Positions 8,712 through 17,998 are shown, numbered from the stretch's first letter. The stretch: 64,000 nucleotides of DNA from Labilibaculum sp041595635 (GCF_041595635.1 NZ_JBFHJW010000003.1:1-64000); one strand, 5' to 3'. The notes: a model not told the origin generated them from the sequence alone. Numbers and translations are program-made.

Positions 8712-8747
8712 GGGAAGAAGCTCATTCGGATTTCTTCCCTTGTTTTT
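8712..8747 (+). terminator. Intrinsic terminator after ettA
   Basis: GGGAAGAA pairs with TTCTTCCC across a 12-base loop, followed by TTGTTTTTTG. Confidence 0.85.
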
Positions 8748-8831
8748 TGTTGTTAGCTTGATTCAAATTACTGTAATAACTATAAGTAAGATAATTAGTA
8801 GCTTTCGAGTATTAAATTTTAAGTGTTAAAA

Positions 8832-9167
8832 ATGAAATCTTTTTCTATTTATAAGACAATCTATTATATCGGGCTTGTCTTTACTGTTGTTGGAGGGATA
8901 AGATTGTTGGCGCATTTATCTTATGGTAACGTGCTTTTTGCTGTTGGGATTCTATTGTACTCCTTTGTCCAAATAAAATTTCTGTTCTACAAAAGTTTAA
9001 AGGATTGGAGGATTTTTGATTATTTAAAATTATCTGTAAATGTTTTATTTCTTATTTCGATATTTCTTCTGCTAGTTCTAGAATTAAAGCTGTGGTACTA
9101 CCTGTTTATTATTGGAATGCTTCTCGATTTTTTCGCCAATATCATTCGAAGAAGTAAAAGAACATAG
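8832..9167 (+). CDS. Small four-helix membrane protein of unknown function
   Basis: About 111 residues from the ATG at 8832; a GTG three codons earlier (8823) is also open. Hydrophobic segments at roughly residues 9-28, 32-50, 65-83 and 86-104 suggest four membrane helices, ending in a positive tail (RRSKRT) likely in the cytoplasm. I recognise no family. It lies between ettA and hisS on the same strand, separated from ettA by a terminator. Confidence 0.6.
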   Translation: MKSFSIYKTIYYIGLVFTVVGGIRLLAHLSYGNVLFAVGILLYSFVQIKFLFYKSLKDWRIFDYLKLSVNVLFLISIFLLLVLELKLWYYLFIIGMLLDFFANIIRRSKRT

Positions 9168-9275
9168 TTAAATCGTAGTTTTTAAGCTCATAAGCTGCCA
9201 GAATGCTGCGGTATCTATCAAATAAATTGATAATTTTGTAGCTCGAAATTAAAATAACCAAAATATATACATCAA

Positions 9276-10637
9276 ATGGCTCAAAAACCGTCTATTCCTA
9301 AAGGAACAAGAGATTTCTCTCCTGTTGAAATGGTAAAGAGAAACTATATTTTTGATACCATAAAAGAAGTGTTTCAATTGTATGGTTTCATGCCAATCGA
9401 AACACCATCAATGGAAAATCTTTCTACTCTTATGGGAAAATATGGAGAAGAAGGTGATAAACTATTGTTCAAAGTACTGAATTCAGGGGATTTTCTATCA
9501 AAGATTAATGAAGATCAGATTCGTGAAAAGAATTCTGTAAAGTTAACCACAAAAATATCCGAAAAAGGGTTAAGGTATGATTTGACTGTACCTTTTGCTC
9601 GCTACGTTGTACAGCACCGTAACGAAATAGATTTTCCGTTTAAGAGATATCAAATTCAACCTGTTTGGAGAGCAGATAGACCTCAAAAAGGGCGATATCG
9701 CGAATTTTTTCAATGCGATGTTGATGTAATTGGGAGCAATTCTCTTTTAAACGAGGTAGAATTAATTCAGATTGTCGATCAGGTATACCAACGCTTGCAA
9801 CTAAATGTGGTGGTGAAATTAAACAATCGGAAAATTTTAGCTGGAATTGCTGAAATTATTGGTGAGGCTGAAAAGATTATTGACATTACCGTAGCCATTG
9901 ATAAATTGGATAAAATTGGATTGGAGAATGTAAACATAGAATTGGTGGAAAAGGGAATTCCTCAAGAAGCTATTGATATATTACAACCAATCATTTTGTT
10001 GTCAGGAACCAATGCCGAAAAATTAGCTAAGTTAAAAGATCTGCTTGCTACTTCGGAAATCGGGATGAAAGGAATTGAAGAATTAGAAATAGTTTTCAAT
10101 TACTTGTCGAAACTGGATGTAAAAACCGATGTTGAGCTTGATTTGACCTTAGCAAGAGGATTGAATTACTATACTGGAGCCATTTTTGAAGTAAAATCGA
10201 AGGATATGGAGTTTGGTAGCATCACTGGTGGTGGACGTTATGATGATTTAACAGGAATTTTTGGATTAAAAGATGTTTCGGGTGTTGGAATTTCTTTTGG
10301 AGCCGATCGTATTTACGATGTATTAGAGCAAATGAACAAATTTCCTTCTAATACTGGCATTACAACTAAAGTATTATTTATCAACTTTGGTGAGAAAGAG
10401 GAAGCTTTTTGTTTGCCCGTATTGGCTAAGTTAAGAGCCAAAGGGATTAATGCAGAAATATATCCAGGTTCTGCCAAAATGAAGAAACAGATGACCTATG
10501 CCAACAATAAAAATATTCCATACGTAATTTTGGTGGGAGAATCGGAAATTGAGGAAGGTGTTCTTAGTCTTAAGAATATGGAAAGTGGAGAACAGGAAAA
10601 ACTGACTCCAGAACAGCTGATTGAAAAATTAGCTTAG
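9276..10637 (+). CDS. hisS: Histidyl-tRNA synthetase
   Basis: Class II aminoacyl-tRNA synthetase charging tRNA-His, 453 residues. Visible signatures are PKGTRDFSPVEM at the N-terminus, class II motif 2 region YQIQPVWRADRPQKGRYREF, the histidine-binding motifs LARGLNYYTGAIFEV and GSITGGGRYDDL, and motif 3 GVGISFGADRI. The last 95 residues form the anticodon-binding domain. A TAATTTTG box at 9231-9238 fits the Bacteroidota -7 promoter element, with no good -33 element. A shared terminator follows. Confidence 0.98.
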   Translation: MAQKPSIPKGTRDFSPVEMVKRNYIFDTIKEVFQLYGFMPIETPSMENLSTLMGKYGEEGDKLLFKVLNSGDFLSKINEDQIREKNSVKLTTKISEKGLRYDLTVPFARYVVQHRNEIDFPFKRYQIQPVWRADRPQKGRYREFFQCDVDVIGSNSLLNEVELIQIVDQVYQRLQLNVVVKLNNRKILAGIAEIIGEAEKIIDITVAIDKLDKIGLENVNIELVEKGIPQEAIDILQPIILLSGTNAEKLAKLKDLLATSEIGMKGIEELEIVFNYLSKLDVKTDVELDLTLARGLNYYTGAIFEVKSKDMEFGSITGGGRYDDLTGIFGLKDVSGVGISFGADRIYDVLEQMNKFPSNTGITTKVLFINFGEKEEAFCLPVLAKLRAKGINAEIYPGSAKMKKQMTYANNKNIPYVILVGESEIEEGVLSLKNMESGEQEKLTPEQLIEKLA

Positions 10638-10659
10638 ATGCTTTTCTTTAAATACATTA

Positions 10660-10696
10660 AAAATGGCTGTCGATTCCTTATTGACAGCCATTTTTG
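10660..10696. terminator. Bidirectional terminator between hisS and the Spy-like gene
   Basis: AAATGGCTGTC and GACAGCCATTT form an 11-bp stem with A-rich sequence on one side and T-rich on the other. It sits between two convergent genes and can serve both. Confidence 0.85.
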
Positions 10697-10697
10697 T

Positions 10698-11174
10698 TTA
10701 GTTTTCTTTTCCGTGTTGATGTCCTCCTCTTTCTTTAATTTGTCGTAAAAGAATTCCTTGGAATTGTTTTTCGGCATGATAAAGTGTGAGTATTTTATGG
10801 GCGGGAAGTATCTTTTTATATTTAAAATGATATTCTTTCTGGAGATTCGCTTCTTGCACTTTAAGTTCAATCAGTTGATCACTTATTGTTCCCATTTCGG
10901 TGTCAGATAATTGTTCTCCATTATTGCGTAGTTTTTTAAAAAGAACTTTGGACTGATAGCGATTTTCTTTCTTCTTTTTTTCCAATTCATTATATACTGG
11001 CCAAAATAATTGAGCTTCTTCAGGGCTCAAATCTAACTGTTGAGTTATAAAAGAAATTTTTTGCGCTTCGATGCGTTCTCTCATTTCGCTATTTTCTCCG
11101 TGTCCTTTACCTTGAGCAATACTTGCTGTACTGCATGCATAAACAAGAGATAATATGATTAATATTCGATTCAT
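10698..11174 (-). CDS. Periplasmic Spy/CpxP/CnrX-like protein
   Basis: 158 residues with a signal peptide (about 1-20, ending SIAQ). The mature part is nearly all charged helix, with KISFITQQLDLSPEEAQLFWPVYNEL, the L-(T/S)-x-E-(Q/E)-A-x-x-F/W type motif of Spy/CpxP and heavy-metal sensor (CnrX) relatives, and a His-rich tail (GGHQHGKEN) that could bind metal. It is third in a run after an ECF sigma gene and a one-TM protein, starting 8 bases after the latter. By analogy to CnrYXH it may be the periplasmic sensor of that system; a chaperone role is the alternative. Confidence 0.7.
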   Translation of the reverse strand: MNRILIILSLVYACSTASIAQGKGHGENSEMRERIEAQKISFITQQLDLSPEEAQLFWPVYNELEKKKKENRYQSKVLFKKLRNNGEQLSDTEMGTISDQLIELKVQEANLQKEYHFKYKKILPAHKILTLYHAEKQFQGILLRQIKERGGHQHGKEN

Positions 11175-11182
11175 ATGCTGCG

Positions 11183-11581
11183 TTATAGGTTTGCTAATAA
11201 TGATTCTGAATCCAAGTCAAAATCAGAAAGATATTCTATTAATTCATCAGAGGTTGCATCAGGTGTTTCATCTGAGAACCAATTCAACTCATCTAGACTG
11301 GTGTTAATGATTCCTGTATCAGCACTAACGCTTTCTGTTTGTGAAATTTGTTGAAGTTTATATTCCGAAGGAACAGAGTTTATTAGTACAATTTTGGCAA
11401 CAAAAACAATTGCAACTACACTTGCAGCCATCCATAGGTATGGTTTTAGTACTTGCAAAATTCTTTGATTCGGATTTTCCTCAATTTTAATTTTCTCCTG
11501 CACCCGATCACTTAGGTTTTCAAAGTAATCTTCAGGTACTTTAAATGGCAGATCGTTTTTCATATTTTGCAGATTATTCAT
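11183..11581 (-). CDS. Single-pass membrane protein, putative anti-sigma factor
   Basis: 132 residues. The short cytoplasmic N-terminus carries FKVPEDYFENLSDRVQEKI, a motif often seen in small Bacteroidota proteins next to ECF sigma genes. One membrane helix spans about 48-68 (LWMAASVVAIVFVAKIVLI); the rest is periplasmic and acidic, ending ELIEYLSDFDLDSESLL. There is no zinc-binding HxxxCxxC motif, so it is not a ZAS-type anti-sigma. Position 44 bases after the sigma gene makes an anti-sigma role likely but unproven. Confidence 0.6.
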   Translation of the reverse strand: MNNLQNMKNDLPFKVPEDYFENLSDRVQEKIKIEENPNQRILQVLKPYLWMAASVVAIVFVAKIVLINSVPSEYKLQQISQTESVSADTGIINTSLDELNWFSDETPDATSDELIEYLSDFDLDSESLLANL

Positions 11582-11625
11582 GTTTATTGTAGTGTTTAGA
11601 CTCTAATAATTGGAATAGGTTTAAT

Positions 11626-12183
11626 TTACACTTCATCTAGTTTCAGAATTGTTTCAATTTTTTTTACAGCAAGATGGTAAGAAGCTTTTAGTGCACCTAC
11701 CGAGGTTTCTAGAATTTCAGATATTTCACTGTATTTTAAATCGTCGAAATATTTCATTGTAAATACCAACCGTTGTTTTTCAGGTAGCTGAAGAATTGCT
11801 TTTTGAAGTTCCATTTGTGCTTTATCGCCGTCAAAATAGGGATCGGCTTCTAAATTTGCTAAAAGCAGATCTTCAAGCTCGCCATTAGAATAGCCTAAAT
11901 GTTTTTTTTTCTTCTCTTTTAGAAAGGTTAGCGATTCGTTGGTAGCGATTCGGAACATCCAGGTAAAAAGTTGGGAATCGGATCTAAAATTATGCAGTCC
12001 TTTCCATATTTTTACAAAAGTATTCTGCAAAATATCATCAGAGTCATCGTGTAAAAGAACAATTTTTCTGATCTGCCAATACAGTCTCTCCTGATATTTT
12101 TTAACCAGTAAAGAAAAAGCCTCACTTTGCGTTTTCTTATTGTGAAAAAGTTCTAATATTTCTTCGTCAGATTTGTTGTTCAT
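11626..12183 (-). CDS. ECF RNA polymerase sigma factor (sigma-70 family)
   Basis: 185 residues from the ATG at 12183. The frame stays open for 68 more codons upstream, but that part reads through the tkt terminator and is not protein-like, so I use the inner start. Region 2 is at about 22-95 (YQERLYWQIRKIVLLHDDSD, then DILQNTFVKIWKGLHNF); region 4 is at about 125-178 (LPEKQRLVFTMKYFDDLKYS). It directs polymerase to a small regulon, probably including its own operon. Two downstream genes look like membrane and periplasmic partners. Confidence 0.9.
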   Translation of the reverse strand: MNNKSDEEILELFHNKKTQSEAFSLLVKKYQERLYWQIRKIVLLHDDSDDILQNTFVKIWKGLHNFRSDSQLFTWMFRIATNESLTFLKEKKKKHLGYSNGELEDLLLANLEADPYFDGDKAQMELQKAILQLPEKQRLVFTMKYFDDLKYSEISEILETSVGALKASYHLAVKKIETILKLDEV

Positions 12184-12280
12184 TAATTTGCATTCAAGTG
12201 ATGATTTAAAAATAGTTATTTCACATTTGTCATGCGATAAGTAAGACTGCTTTATTTGCAAAAGGTTTAATTGTCGGCAC

Positions 12281-12317
12281 AAAAAAATCCGGAATCGTAA
12301 AAGATTCCGGATTTTTT
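12281..12317 (-). terminator. Intrinsic terminator after tkt
   Basis: AATCCGGAATC and GATTCCGGATT form an 11-bp stem with GTAAAA as loop and long A/T runs outside. It lies 15 bases past the tkt stop. Confidence 0.92.
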
Positions 12318-12331
12318 TATTGTTGTACTTT

Positions 12332-14392
12332 CTATTTTTGCAGCAATGCTTCAACTTCTTTAACCACATTTTCTGGAGTATAACCAAATTTCTGATCTAA
12401 AACATTAGCAGGAGCTGAGTAACCAAAATGATCCAAACCTACAGATTTGCCTAAAGGACCAACTAAGCCCAAAAGGGTTACTGGTAAGCCAGCAGTTAAT
12501 CCAAGAACGGGAACTCCAGCAGGAATTACTTCGTTTTGGTATTCTGCCGATTGGGTTCTGAATAATCCCTCAGAAGGAACAGATACAACCTGTACATTCA
12601 TGTTCTTTTCGGTACGTAAAATTTTAGCACCTTCTACTAGAGTAGCTACTTCCGAGCCACTTGCTAAAAGAACAATGTCAGGAGTCGATTCAGGTTTCTC
12701 AACAATGTAAGCACCTTTTTCAGCCTGAAGAGCTTCCTGGTAACGATTTTCTTTTGAAGGAAGTTCTGTAATGTTCTGACGGGATAGGATTAAAGCTGTT
12801 GGAGTACTTGTGTTCTCCATAGCCATTTTCCATGCTACAGTTGCTTCGTCAGCATCAGCAGGGCGAAGAGCTAATAAACTCATCTGACCCGAGTGATTTT
12901 TCAATTGCTCCAGCAAACGAATTTGAGCTTCTTGCTCAATAGGCTGGTGAGTGGGTCCATCTTCTCCCACGCGGAATGCATCGTGAGTCCAGATATATTT
13001 TACAGGAACCTGCATTAAAGCTGATAAACGAACCGCTGGTTTCATGTAATCAGAGAATACAAAGAAAGTTCCACAAGCAGCAGTAACACCACCATGAAGA
13101 GCGATACCGTTACAAATTGAAGCCATTGTTAATTCAGCAACACCAGCCTGAAGAAAAGCTCCTGAGAAATCACCTTTAGCCAGAGCTTTAGTGTTTTTCA
13201 AGAAACCATCTGTTTTGTCAGAATTACTTAAATCGGCAGAAGAAACAATCATGTTTTCCACTTTAAGTGCCAATTCTGAAAGAACAGCAGCAGAAGCAGC
13301 TCTTGTAGCAACACCTGATTTTTGAACGATTGCTTCGTAATCAATTTCAGGAGCTTTGCCGCTAAAGAATTTTTCCAGTTTCGCAGCAAGTTCAGGATTT
13401 GCTTTTGTCCATTCGGCTTGTTCGGCTTTTTTAGCAGCAGCAAATTCTTGTTTTTTCTTTAATACTTCAGCGTAATATTCTTTTACCTCCGGGAAAATTT
13501 GGAAAGGTTCTTCTGGATTTCCACCTAGGTTTTCAATTGTTTTAGCCAATGATGCGCCAGCAGCTCCTAATGGTTGTCCGTGAGTAGAAACCATGTTTTC
13601 GAAGCTTTCGCCTTCTGCAGTCATCGCACCTTTACCCATTAGAGTTTCACCAATAATAAGTGTTGGGCGTTCTGTTTCTTTGTTGGCAGCAGTTAAAGCT
13701 TTGCGAATTGCATTGGCGTCGTTTCCGTTAATCGTAATAACATTCCAGTTCCATGCTTCGTACTTTTTAGCCGTATTTTCCACAGTAACTTCTTCAACTT
13801 TCGTTGATAGTTGGATATTATTAGAATCGTAGAACATGATTAAATTGCTAAGTCCTAAAGTACCTGCAATTCGACCTGCTCCCTGAGCAATTTCTTCCTG
13901 AATTCCACCATCAGAAATGAAAGTGTAAATTTTGTGTGTCATCCAATCGCCAAAACGAGCCGCTAAAAAACGCTCAGCGATTGCAGCACCTACCGCCATT
14001 GTATGACCTTGTCCTAAAGGACCAGAAGTATTTTCAACACCTCTTGTAACATCAACTTCGGGGTGACCAGGAGTTGGACTTCCCCATTGTCTGAAATTGG
14101 AAAGCTCTTCCATTGTATATTTTCCTGTTAAGGAAAGAATAGAATACAACATTGGAGACATGTGACCTGGGTCAAGGAAGAATCGATCGCGATTAATCCA
14201 GTTCATGTCGCTAGGGTCAAAATTTAAAAATTCTGAATAAAGAACGTTAATAAAATCGGCTCCACCCATGGCACCACCTGGGTGTCCTGATTTTGCCTTT
14301 TCTACCATAGCAGCCGAAAGAATTCGAACATTATTCGATGCCTTGTCGGTTACGTTTAGATCCACTTGGTTGTTCATTTTTTTTAGATCCAT
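12332..14392 (-). CDS. tkt: Transketolase
   Basis: Thiamine-diphosphate enzyme moving two-carbon units in the non-oxidative pentose phosphate pathway. 686 residues, full length, with both halves in one chain. Visible are KAKSGHPGGAMGGADF, HPEVDVTRGVENTSGPLGQG, the diphosphate/Mg2+ region SDGGIQEEIAQGAGRIAG, and the C-terminal pyrimidine-binding part with THDAFRVGEDGPTHQPIEQE. The Mg2+ motif is SDGGIQEE rather than the common GDGxLMEG. An alternative start six codons in (MNNQVDL) is possible. A TATCTTTG -7 box reads on the minus strand at 14455-14448. Confidence 0.97.
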   Translation of the reverse strand: MDLKKMNNQVDLNVTDKASNNVRILSAAMVEKAKSGHPGGAMGGADFINVLYSEFLNFDPSDMNWINRDRFFLDPGHMSPMLYSILSLTGKYTMEELSNFRQWGSPTPGHPEVDVTRGVENTSGPLGQGHTMAVGAAIAERFLAARFGDWMTHKIYTFISDGGIQEEIAQGAGRIAGTLGLSNLIMFYDSNNIQLSTKVEEVTVENTAKKYEAWNWNVITINGNDANAIRKALTAANKETERPTLIIGETLMGKGAMTAEGESFENMVSTHGQPLGAAGASLAKTIENLGGNPEEPFQIFPEVKEYYAEVLKKKQEFAAAKKAEQAEWTKANPELAAKLEKFFSGKAPEIDYEAIVQKSGVATRAASAAVLSELALKVENMIVSSADLSNSDKTDGFLKNTKALAKGDFSGAFLQAGVAELTMASICNGIALHGGVTAACGTFFVFSDYMKPAVRLSALMQVPVKYIWTHDAFRVGEDGPTHQPIEQEAQIRLLEQLKNHSGQMSLLALRPADADEATVAWKMAMENTSTPTALILSRQNITELPSKENRYQEALQAEKGAYIVEKPESTPDIVLLASGSEVATLVEGAKILRTEKNMNVQVVSVPSEGLFRTQSAEYQNEVIPAGVPVLGLTAGLPVTLLGLVGPLGKSVGLDHFGYSAPANVLDQKFGYTPENVVKEVEALLQK

Positions 14393-14547
14393 TTTGAAAA
14401 ATGAGATTTTAGATGATAAAAACTTGGTAAGGTTTTATTAATGCATGCAAAGATATACAAAAATGCATTCTAGCATTATTTAAACACTTCTAATTAGCCT
14501 TAAAAAGTAAAAAAATAATTTATTTAGAATATTGTAAATCAACATGA

Positions 14548-15924
14548 TCACAATCGAACAGGGATTGATTTTCCGGATGTAATAATAAAACTTGCTTTTC
14601 TAGAGCTTTGAGATAGGTAAGCATTTTTGTTTCTATACAGTAAATGATAGGTTCCAGGCTGAAGAGTTAAGGTTTCTCGTAAGGTTCTTTCTGGAATGTT
14701 ATAGATCCATTCTAATTTATTTCCTTTTTGTATGAATAAGCTACACGGTCCATTTGTAGGTTTAAAAATGGTTGCTAATCCGGGTTGTGGAATTGTGATG
14801 ATTGTGGTTTTACTTTGATCAATTTTTACCTCGGGAATTAGAATGCGAGGAAGACTTAAAACTTCTAAATCGTATTTTCCAGTTAGAAATTTTGTTGGTT
14901 GATTAAGAGCTTGGACGGTAATTGTTTTATTGTTTTTCTTCACAAGCACTTTTAAATCTTTGTAAAGGGTGGTTCTTGGAGATTCAATTTCTAAAACTCC
15001 TTGAGCGGCATCAAATCCTATTAAGTTGTGCTTGCCACCTATGATTTTTATGCTGTCGCGATGTATTTCAGGAAGAGTATGTATGGTGATATCGTAGCTA
15101 AGTAAGGGATCAATAAATAGAGTGTCGGGATTTCCTTTTGCATTTAACGTATGCATAAATTGATACCTTACCATGCCTGAAACTGAATTGTAGAAAGTCA
15201 TTGGTACATCTGTTTCTGAGGGAAAACCATTGGTGTCAATTAAATTAACCTGAGCTGATGTTTTGTTTAGAACCTGAGAAATTACATATTCTAAAGTTCC
15301 TCCAAAGCGTTCTTCCTTTTCCACTTCTATATAATTTCCAATACAATCGAAGCTGCTCTTAAAATTAACATCTAAACCAATTCCAATGATAAATGGTTTC
15401 AAGAAAATTCCTTTTTTCTGCAATTGTGAGGATACGGCACACGGATCGCCATCGCAAGCTTCAACGCCATCGGTAATTAGAATAATTACATTTCGGGTTT
15501 CGCTGTTTACTTCCGGAAAATCGTTGCCAGCTAATTCTAAAGAATGAGCAATGGGAGTGGTGCCCTTCGGACTAAGATAGCGTAAAGTTTGTCGTATTTC
15601 ACCTGCATTTCCTTGTTTAAATGGAACTTCCAATTTTGTATCGTTACAATCTTGCGGTGGAACAACACTTTGGTGACCATAGACTCTGAGTGCCATTTCG
15701 ACATTTTGTTCACATTCTAAGCTGTCAATCATACGAATCAGAAACTTTCTGGCAATGTCGATTTTTTTTGATTCTTCCCAGTAACCATTCATACTTTGCG
15801 AGGCATCGAAAATAAAGAGGATTCGGGTTTTCTCATTTTTTGCTTGTGTTTCTTGAGCAATACTTAATTTAGAGCTCAAGAGTAAGGCAAATAAAATGCA
15901 GAGGTAGTTTATGTATGATTTCAA
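14548..15924 (-). CDS. Exported von Willebrand factor A domain protein
   Basis: 458 residues with a signal peptide (1-24, ending SIAQ). The VWA domain covers about 34-215 and keeps the full metal-ion adhesion site: D40-S42-S44 (FIFDASQSMNG), T123 (KGTTPIAHSLE) and D152 (ITDGVEACDGD). The rest (220-458) looks like beta-sandwich modules with phrases such as LQPGTYHLLYRN. No MoxR or Bat genes are nearby, so it is not part of that operon. Likely a surface or periplasmic binding protein; the partner is unknown. Confidence 0.8.
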   Translation of the reverse strand: MKSYINYLCILFALLLSSKLSIAQETQAKNEKTRILFIFDASQSMNGYWEESKKIDIARKFLIRMIDSLECEQNVEMALRVYGHQSVVPPQDCNDTKLEVPFKQGNAGEIRQTLRYLSPKGTTPIAHSLELAGNDFPEVNSETRNVIILITDGVEACDGDPCAVSSQLQKKGIFLKPFIIGIGLDVNFKSSFDCIGNYIEVEKEERFGGTLEYVISQVLNKTSAQVNLIDTNGFPSETDVPMTFYNSVSGMVRYQFMHTLNAKGNPDTLFIDPLLSYDITIHTLPEIHRDSIKIIGGKHNLIGFDAAQGVLEIESPRTTLYKDLKVLVKKNNKTITVQALNQPTKFLTGKYDLEVLSLPRILIPEVKIDQSKTTIITIPQPGLATIFKPTNGPCSLFIQKGNKLEWIYNIPERTLRETLTLQPGTYHLLYRNKNAYLSQSSRKASFIITSGKSIPVRL

Positions 15925-16062
15925 GATATGGGAGTTGTTTAATTTGATAGTAAATATAAGTATTGTGTTAAAGATTTAAAATCGATACTTCTTATAATTT
16001 TCGTTTAATTAACACTTATTTGTATTTTTGAATCATAACGCAGAATTTTTGGACATTATTTT

Positions 16063-16854
16063 ATGAGAAAATCGCTTCAACATCTACTTTATGCAATTGT
16101 TTTTGTGCTGATCATATTTCTAGTTTTGCCGGCTTCCGATGGATTAGTTGTTGAAATCCGTATTTCAAAAAATGAGAATCAGTCGAGAAATGTTTTTTAC
16201 TTTCAGAAGGATAAATTAAAAATTGTTACGGAAGACATATCACTGATTTTTCTTGAAGATCAGCTGTGTATTTTGGATAATGAGCAAAAAATATTTTGGA
16301 AGGGAAAGAGCAAAGAGTTCGATAAAGCTTTAATTTTGCATCGTTTGGGAGCAAATTCGATTTATTCGGCAAAAAGCAGTATTTTTCAACAAGATCTTCC
16401 AGAAAAATATAAATATCATCCTAAAAATAAGTCAGCAACAATAGTTGGAAAAGAGGATGAAATTATAGAGGCGAAGATTTATAAAACTCCTGATTTTATT
16501 TCTATCGCTGGTTACGCTTCCAGAAGATTTGAAATAAAAGAGGATGATGAATTGGTTGAAGAGGTTTGGATTTCGGATAATTTAAAACATTACGTGAATT
16601 ACGAATTAAATCTAGAGCTTTATCAGGATTTTATGCGTAGTTATTTTCTTCATTCAGAGTCTAAACTATATTATCATTTAGGCTCTTTTATGGAAATTGT
16701 AAAAAATGGTTTCCCTATGAAAATAAATATGTATCGGAATGGAGTTATTACCGAAACAAGAGTAGAAAATCTCATTAAAAAAAGAAATAAGGATTCAGTG
16801 TTTATGATTCCTGAAGATTTTAAAGAATGCAATTTAAAAGATGTCTTGAACTAA
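16063..16854 (+). CDS. Exported protein of unknown function
   Basis: 263 residues. The first 27 form a signal peptide or membrane anchor (HLLYAIVFVLIIFLVLPASDG). The rest is soluble and beta-rich, with repeated phrases like NVFYFQKDKLKIVTEDISLI and AGYASRRFEIKEDDELVEE. It recalls the DUF4412 type of exported beta proteins (a change in residue pattern around 'Y.s.r..i...g..ve.W.s..l'), but I cannot be firm. Its stop is one base from the stop of the convergent next gene, with no terminator between. Confidence 0.6.
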   Translation: MRKSLQHLLYAIVFVLIIFLVLPASDGLVVEIRISKNENQSRNVFYFQKDKLKIVTEDISLIFLEDQLCILDNEQKIFWKGKSKEFDKALILHRLGANSIYSAKSSIFQQDLPEKYKYHPKNKSATIVGKEDEIIEAKIYKTPDFISIAGYASRRFEIKEDDELVEEVWISDNLKHYVNYELNLELYQDFMRSYFLHSESKLYYHLGSFMEIVKNGFPMKINMYRNGVITETRVENLIKKRNKDSVFMIPEDFKECNLKDVLN

Positions 16855-16855
16855 A

Positions 16856-17902
16856 TTAGTGGTTTTGTATCGGCTCTTTATTGCTTTTGTTTATTTGCTT
16901 GTTAACTTGATGCAAATCATCCTGAATCCTTAAAAGCATAATTTTTGAAGAAATATCAGTGGCATTTTCTAGTAAGCTAATTGCTAATTTTATTTTTTCC
17001 TGAGCTTTTAGCAAATTACTATTCTGCAAGGAATCGTTTTTTCCATCAGAGTTTTTTATTGTTCTGGCGTATCGGTAATATTCAATGGCAAGATTAAACT
17101 TGTTATTTGGGTTGGTTTTGTGAATTTCCCGAGCTGTTTTTAAGTATTGTTCTGCCCTAGATAGTTGATTGAATTGCAGCAAACTATCCAGATAAACATA
17201 GGTTTTAGGAGCATTGTTCAAATGTTTTTTAATTTCTTCATCGCCAGCATTAAATTGAGCTAGTGAGATTGGGTTTTCCAAAAATTGCCACATTGGGATA
17301 ATTGGGAAATGACTCATAATAAATTCTTCAGGACTAAGCATGAAATATTCGTTAGCTTTACTTCTAATTCCAGAATGATGAAGAATAGCATAGGCCCAAC
17401 TTAAATCGAAAAAATACCAATTATTATTTATTTTCACGAGATTCCATGAGTGAGTTGCACGGTTTTGTAGTATTCTATCTTTAGAGATATACCCACTAAT
17501 TGCGTAAGAATCGAAACCAGCATAAGAGCAGAAAAATTGAAATAAATTTGAAAAACCTTCACAAACGGCTTTTCTCTTTTTCAAAACACAAACAGGCGAT
17601 GAACAGTTATTTGATCCCATATAGAATAGTAGGTTAGGGTCGTATCGCAATTCCATCTGATCTTTGTATTCAATGTTATGGATGATCCACATATAAAAGG
17701 CGCGAATTTTTTCTTCATCATTTTTGGCTGTAGAAAGTAAATAATCGGAAAGTGAAATAATGTGGTTTGCTATGCTGTCAGGTGTTCTCTTTACGTATTT
17801 GTCGATGTTCCGAAAAGTAGAGAATGTTGATTTCTGAGCCTGCCCTAATTTTAGAAACAGGAGGAATACAATAAGAATAAGTATTGTGAATTTTGTATTC
17901 AT
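16856..17902 (-). CDS. Exported transglutaminase-like cysteine protein
   Basis: 348 residues with a signal peptide (1-22). A transglutaminase-like core (about 60-175) keeps the catalytic triad C114 (KAVCEGFSNLFQ), H151 (RATHSWNLVKI) and D166 (WYFFDLSWA). The C-terminal half is helical and tetratricopeptide-like. Such proteins are usually periplasmic peptidases or amidases rather than cross-linkers; the substrate here is unknown. No cofactor or partner gene is adjacent. Confidence 0.8.
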   Translation of the reverse strand: MNTKFTILILIVFLLFLKLGQAQKSTFSTFRNIDKYVKRTPDSIANHIISLSDYLLSTAKNDEEKIRAFYMWIIHNIEYKDQMELRYDPNLLFYMGSNNCSSPVCVLKKRKAVCEGFSNLFQFFCSYAGFDSYAISGYISKDRILQNRATHSWNLVKINNNWYFFDLSWAYAILHHSGIRSKANEYFMLSPEEFIMSHFPIIPMWQFLENPISLAQFNAGDEEIKKHLNNAPKTYVYLDSLLQFNQLSRAEQYLKTAREIHKTNPNNKFNLAIEYYRYARTIKNSDGKNDSLQNSNLLKAQEKIKLAISLLENATDISSKIMLLRIQDDLHQVNKQINKSNKEPIQNH

Positions 17903-17998
17903 AGCAAAAATTCCCTTTTCTTTAAGATAGTGAAATTATTAGTAGAGCTTTACTAATCAGTATTCATTAACATTTATTTAGGAGATAAAATCTTAAAA

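Noticed and set aside
11626..12387. Long form of the ECF sigma gene starting at 12387
   Set aside because: The extra 68 codons read through the tkt terminator and into the tkt coding end, with no sigma-like residues. The start at 12183 gives a normal 185-residue factor.
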